The notes below the pieces were generated by a model that saw only the letters and a list, made by a program, of their open reading frames with translations, was not told the DNA's origin and searched no databases. DNA of 14,373 bases from Planctomycetaceae bacterium (GTDB lineage: Bacteria > Planctomycetota > Planctomycetia > Pirellulales > Pirellulaceae): positions 1 to 14,373 of the forward strand of contig JABHUV010000057.1 of the NCBI GenBank assembly GCA_018658605.1, in the 5' to 3' direction. Shown piece by piece: positions 14,112-14,373 of the stretch. A program made the translations under genes and the position numbers. Numbering within the stretch: the first letter of the stretch is position 1; the number at the start of each line of letters is the position of its first letter.

Positions 14112-14373
14112 CTATCCAATCAATTCAGTAATTGGATCGCCAACCGGTAATGCTTCCGTGGGTCTGCCATCTAGCGTTTTGTAGATAGCTCTTGGATTCA
14201 TTCCCAGGGCGTGATAGACCGTTGCCGCATAATCCTCAACCGAGACAGGCCGCTCAGTAATCTCCGCCGCGTGTTTGTCAGTAGCTCCGATAACTCGACC
14301 GGTCTTAATCCCCCCCCCACCGAGGGTCAAACTGAATGCACGACTCCAGTGATCCCGACCGGGGCCGCGGGCA
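14112..14373 (-). CDS. DUF1501 family (sulfatase-like) protein, C-terminal part
   Basis: The frame is open to the right edge, so the N-terminal part lies outside; the stop is TAG at 14112-14114. The visible 86 residues start with GRDHWSRAFSLTLGGGGIKTG, counted without the first residues at the edge, which is the canonical DUF1501 C-terminal signature. Then come GRVIGATD and the VEDYAATVYHALGMNP element, with the ending GDPITELIG. Unlike the left-hand DUF1501 protein it keeps the classical GRDHW motif, so the two are distant paralogs rather than a recent duplication. The Gly-rich motif is encoded over a run of nine G's (14310-14318 read on the - strand). Exported, function unknown. Confidence 0.93.
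   Translation of the reverse strand, partial: ARGPGRDHWSRAFSLTLGGGGIKTGRVIGATDKHAAEITERPVSVEDYAATVYHALGMNPRAIYKTLDGRPTEALPVGDPITELIG

Noticed and set aside
1..14373. DUF1501 genes at both ends as arms of a duplication or composite mobile element.
   Set aside because: The two proteins differ in key C-terminal motifs, and no transposase, terminal repeats or target duplications are visible.

Overview
The window most likely comes from a planctomycete-type bacterium. The evidence is two DUF1501 (sulfatase-like) proteins, a protein joining a J-like N-terminal region to an FGE/SUMF-type domain, long bitopic membrane proteins with the helical tails common in this phylum, and mostly weak or absent Shine-Dalgarno sequences. 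No rRNA, tRNA, CRISPR array, transposase or integrase was found.

Layout. Bases 1-995 (+) hold the C-terminal part of a DUF1501 protein. Bases 1097-9058 (-) hold four co-directional genes with gaps of 35, 58 and 96 bases, probably one operon. In transcription order they encode: a secreted protein of unknown function; a membrane protein with a degenerate FHA domain and a degenerate trypsin-like domain; a divergent Hsp70; and a membrane protein with a J-like N-terminus and an FGE-like domain. A divergent gene (9253-11139, +) encodes another membrane protein with a J-like N-terminus. It shares a 194-base control region with the operon. Then follow a small lipoprotein (-), a DUF2237 protein (+), a GH16 glucanase-like secreted enzyme (+), a possible gene relic (-), and the C-terminus of a second DUF1501 protein (-) cut by the right edge. 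The three spacers around the DUF2237 and GH16 genes contain palindromes but no convincing gene.

How the genes may work together. The five central genes form the most interesting block. Three proteins have the same layout: a cytosolic adaptor-like domain, a basic patch, one membrane helix, and a large part predicted outside the membrane. The cytosolic domains are J-like, FHA-like and J-like. A soluble Hsp70 and an exported protein complete the set. Both J-like domains lack the HPD motif, the FHA domain lacks its usual phosphothreonine-contact residues, the trypsin-like domain lacks catalytic His and Ser, and the FGE-like domain lacks the catalytic Cys pair. The block therefore looks like a trans-envelope binding or sensing assembly built from enzyme and chaperone folds without catalysis, with Hsp70 ATPase as the only evident active engine. 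This is inference from domain content and gene order.

The flanking genes look like ordinary planctomycete chromosome: DUF1501 proteins, a polysaccharide-degrading enzyme and a conserved DUF2237 protein.
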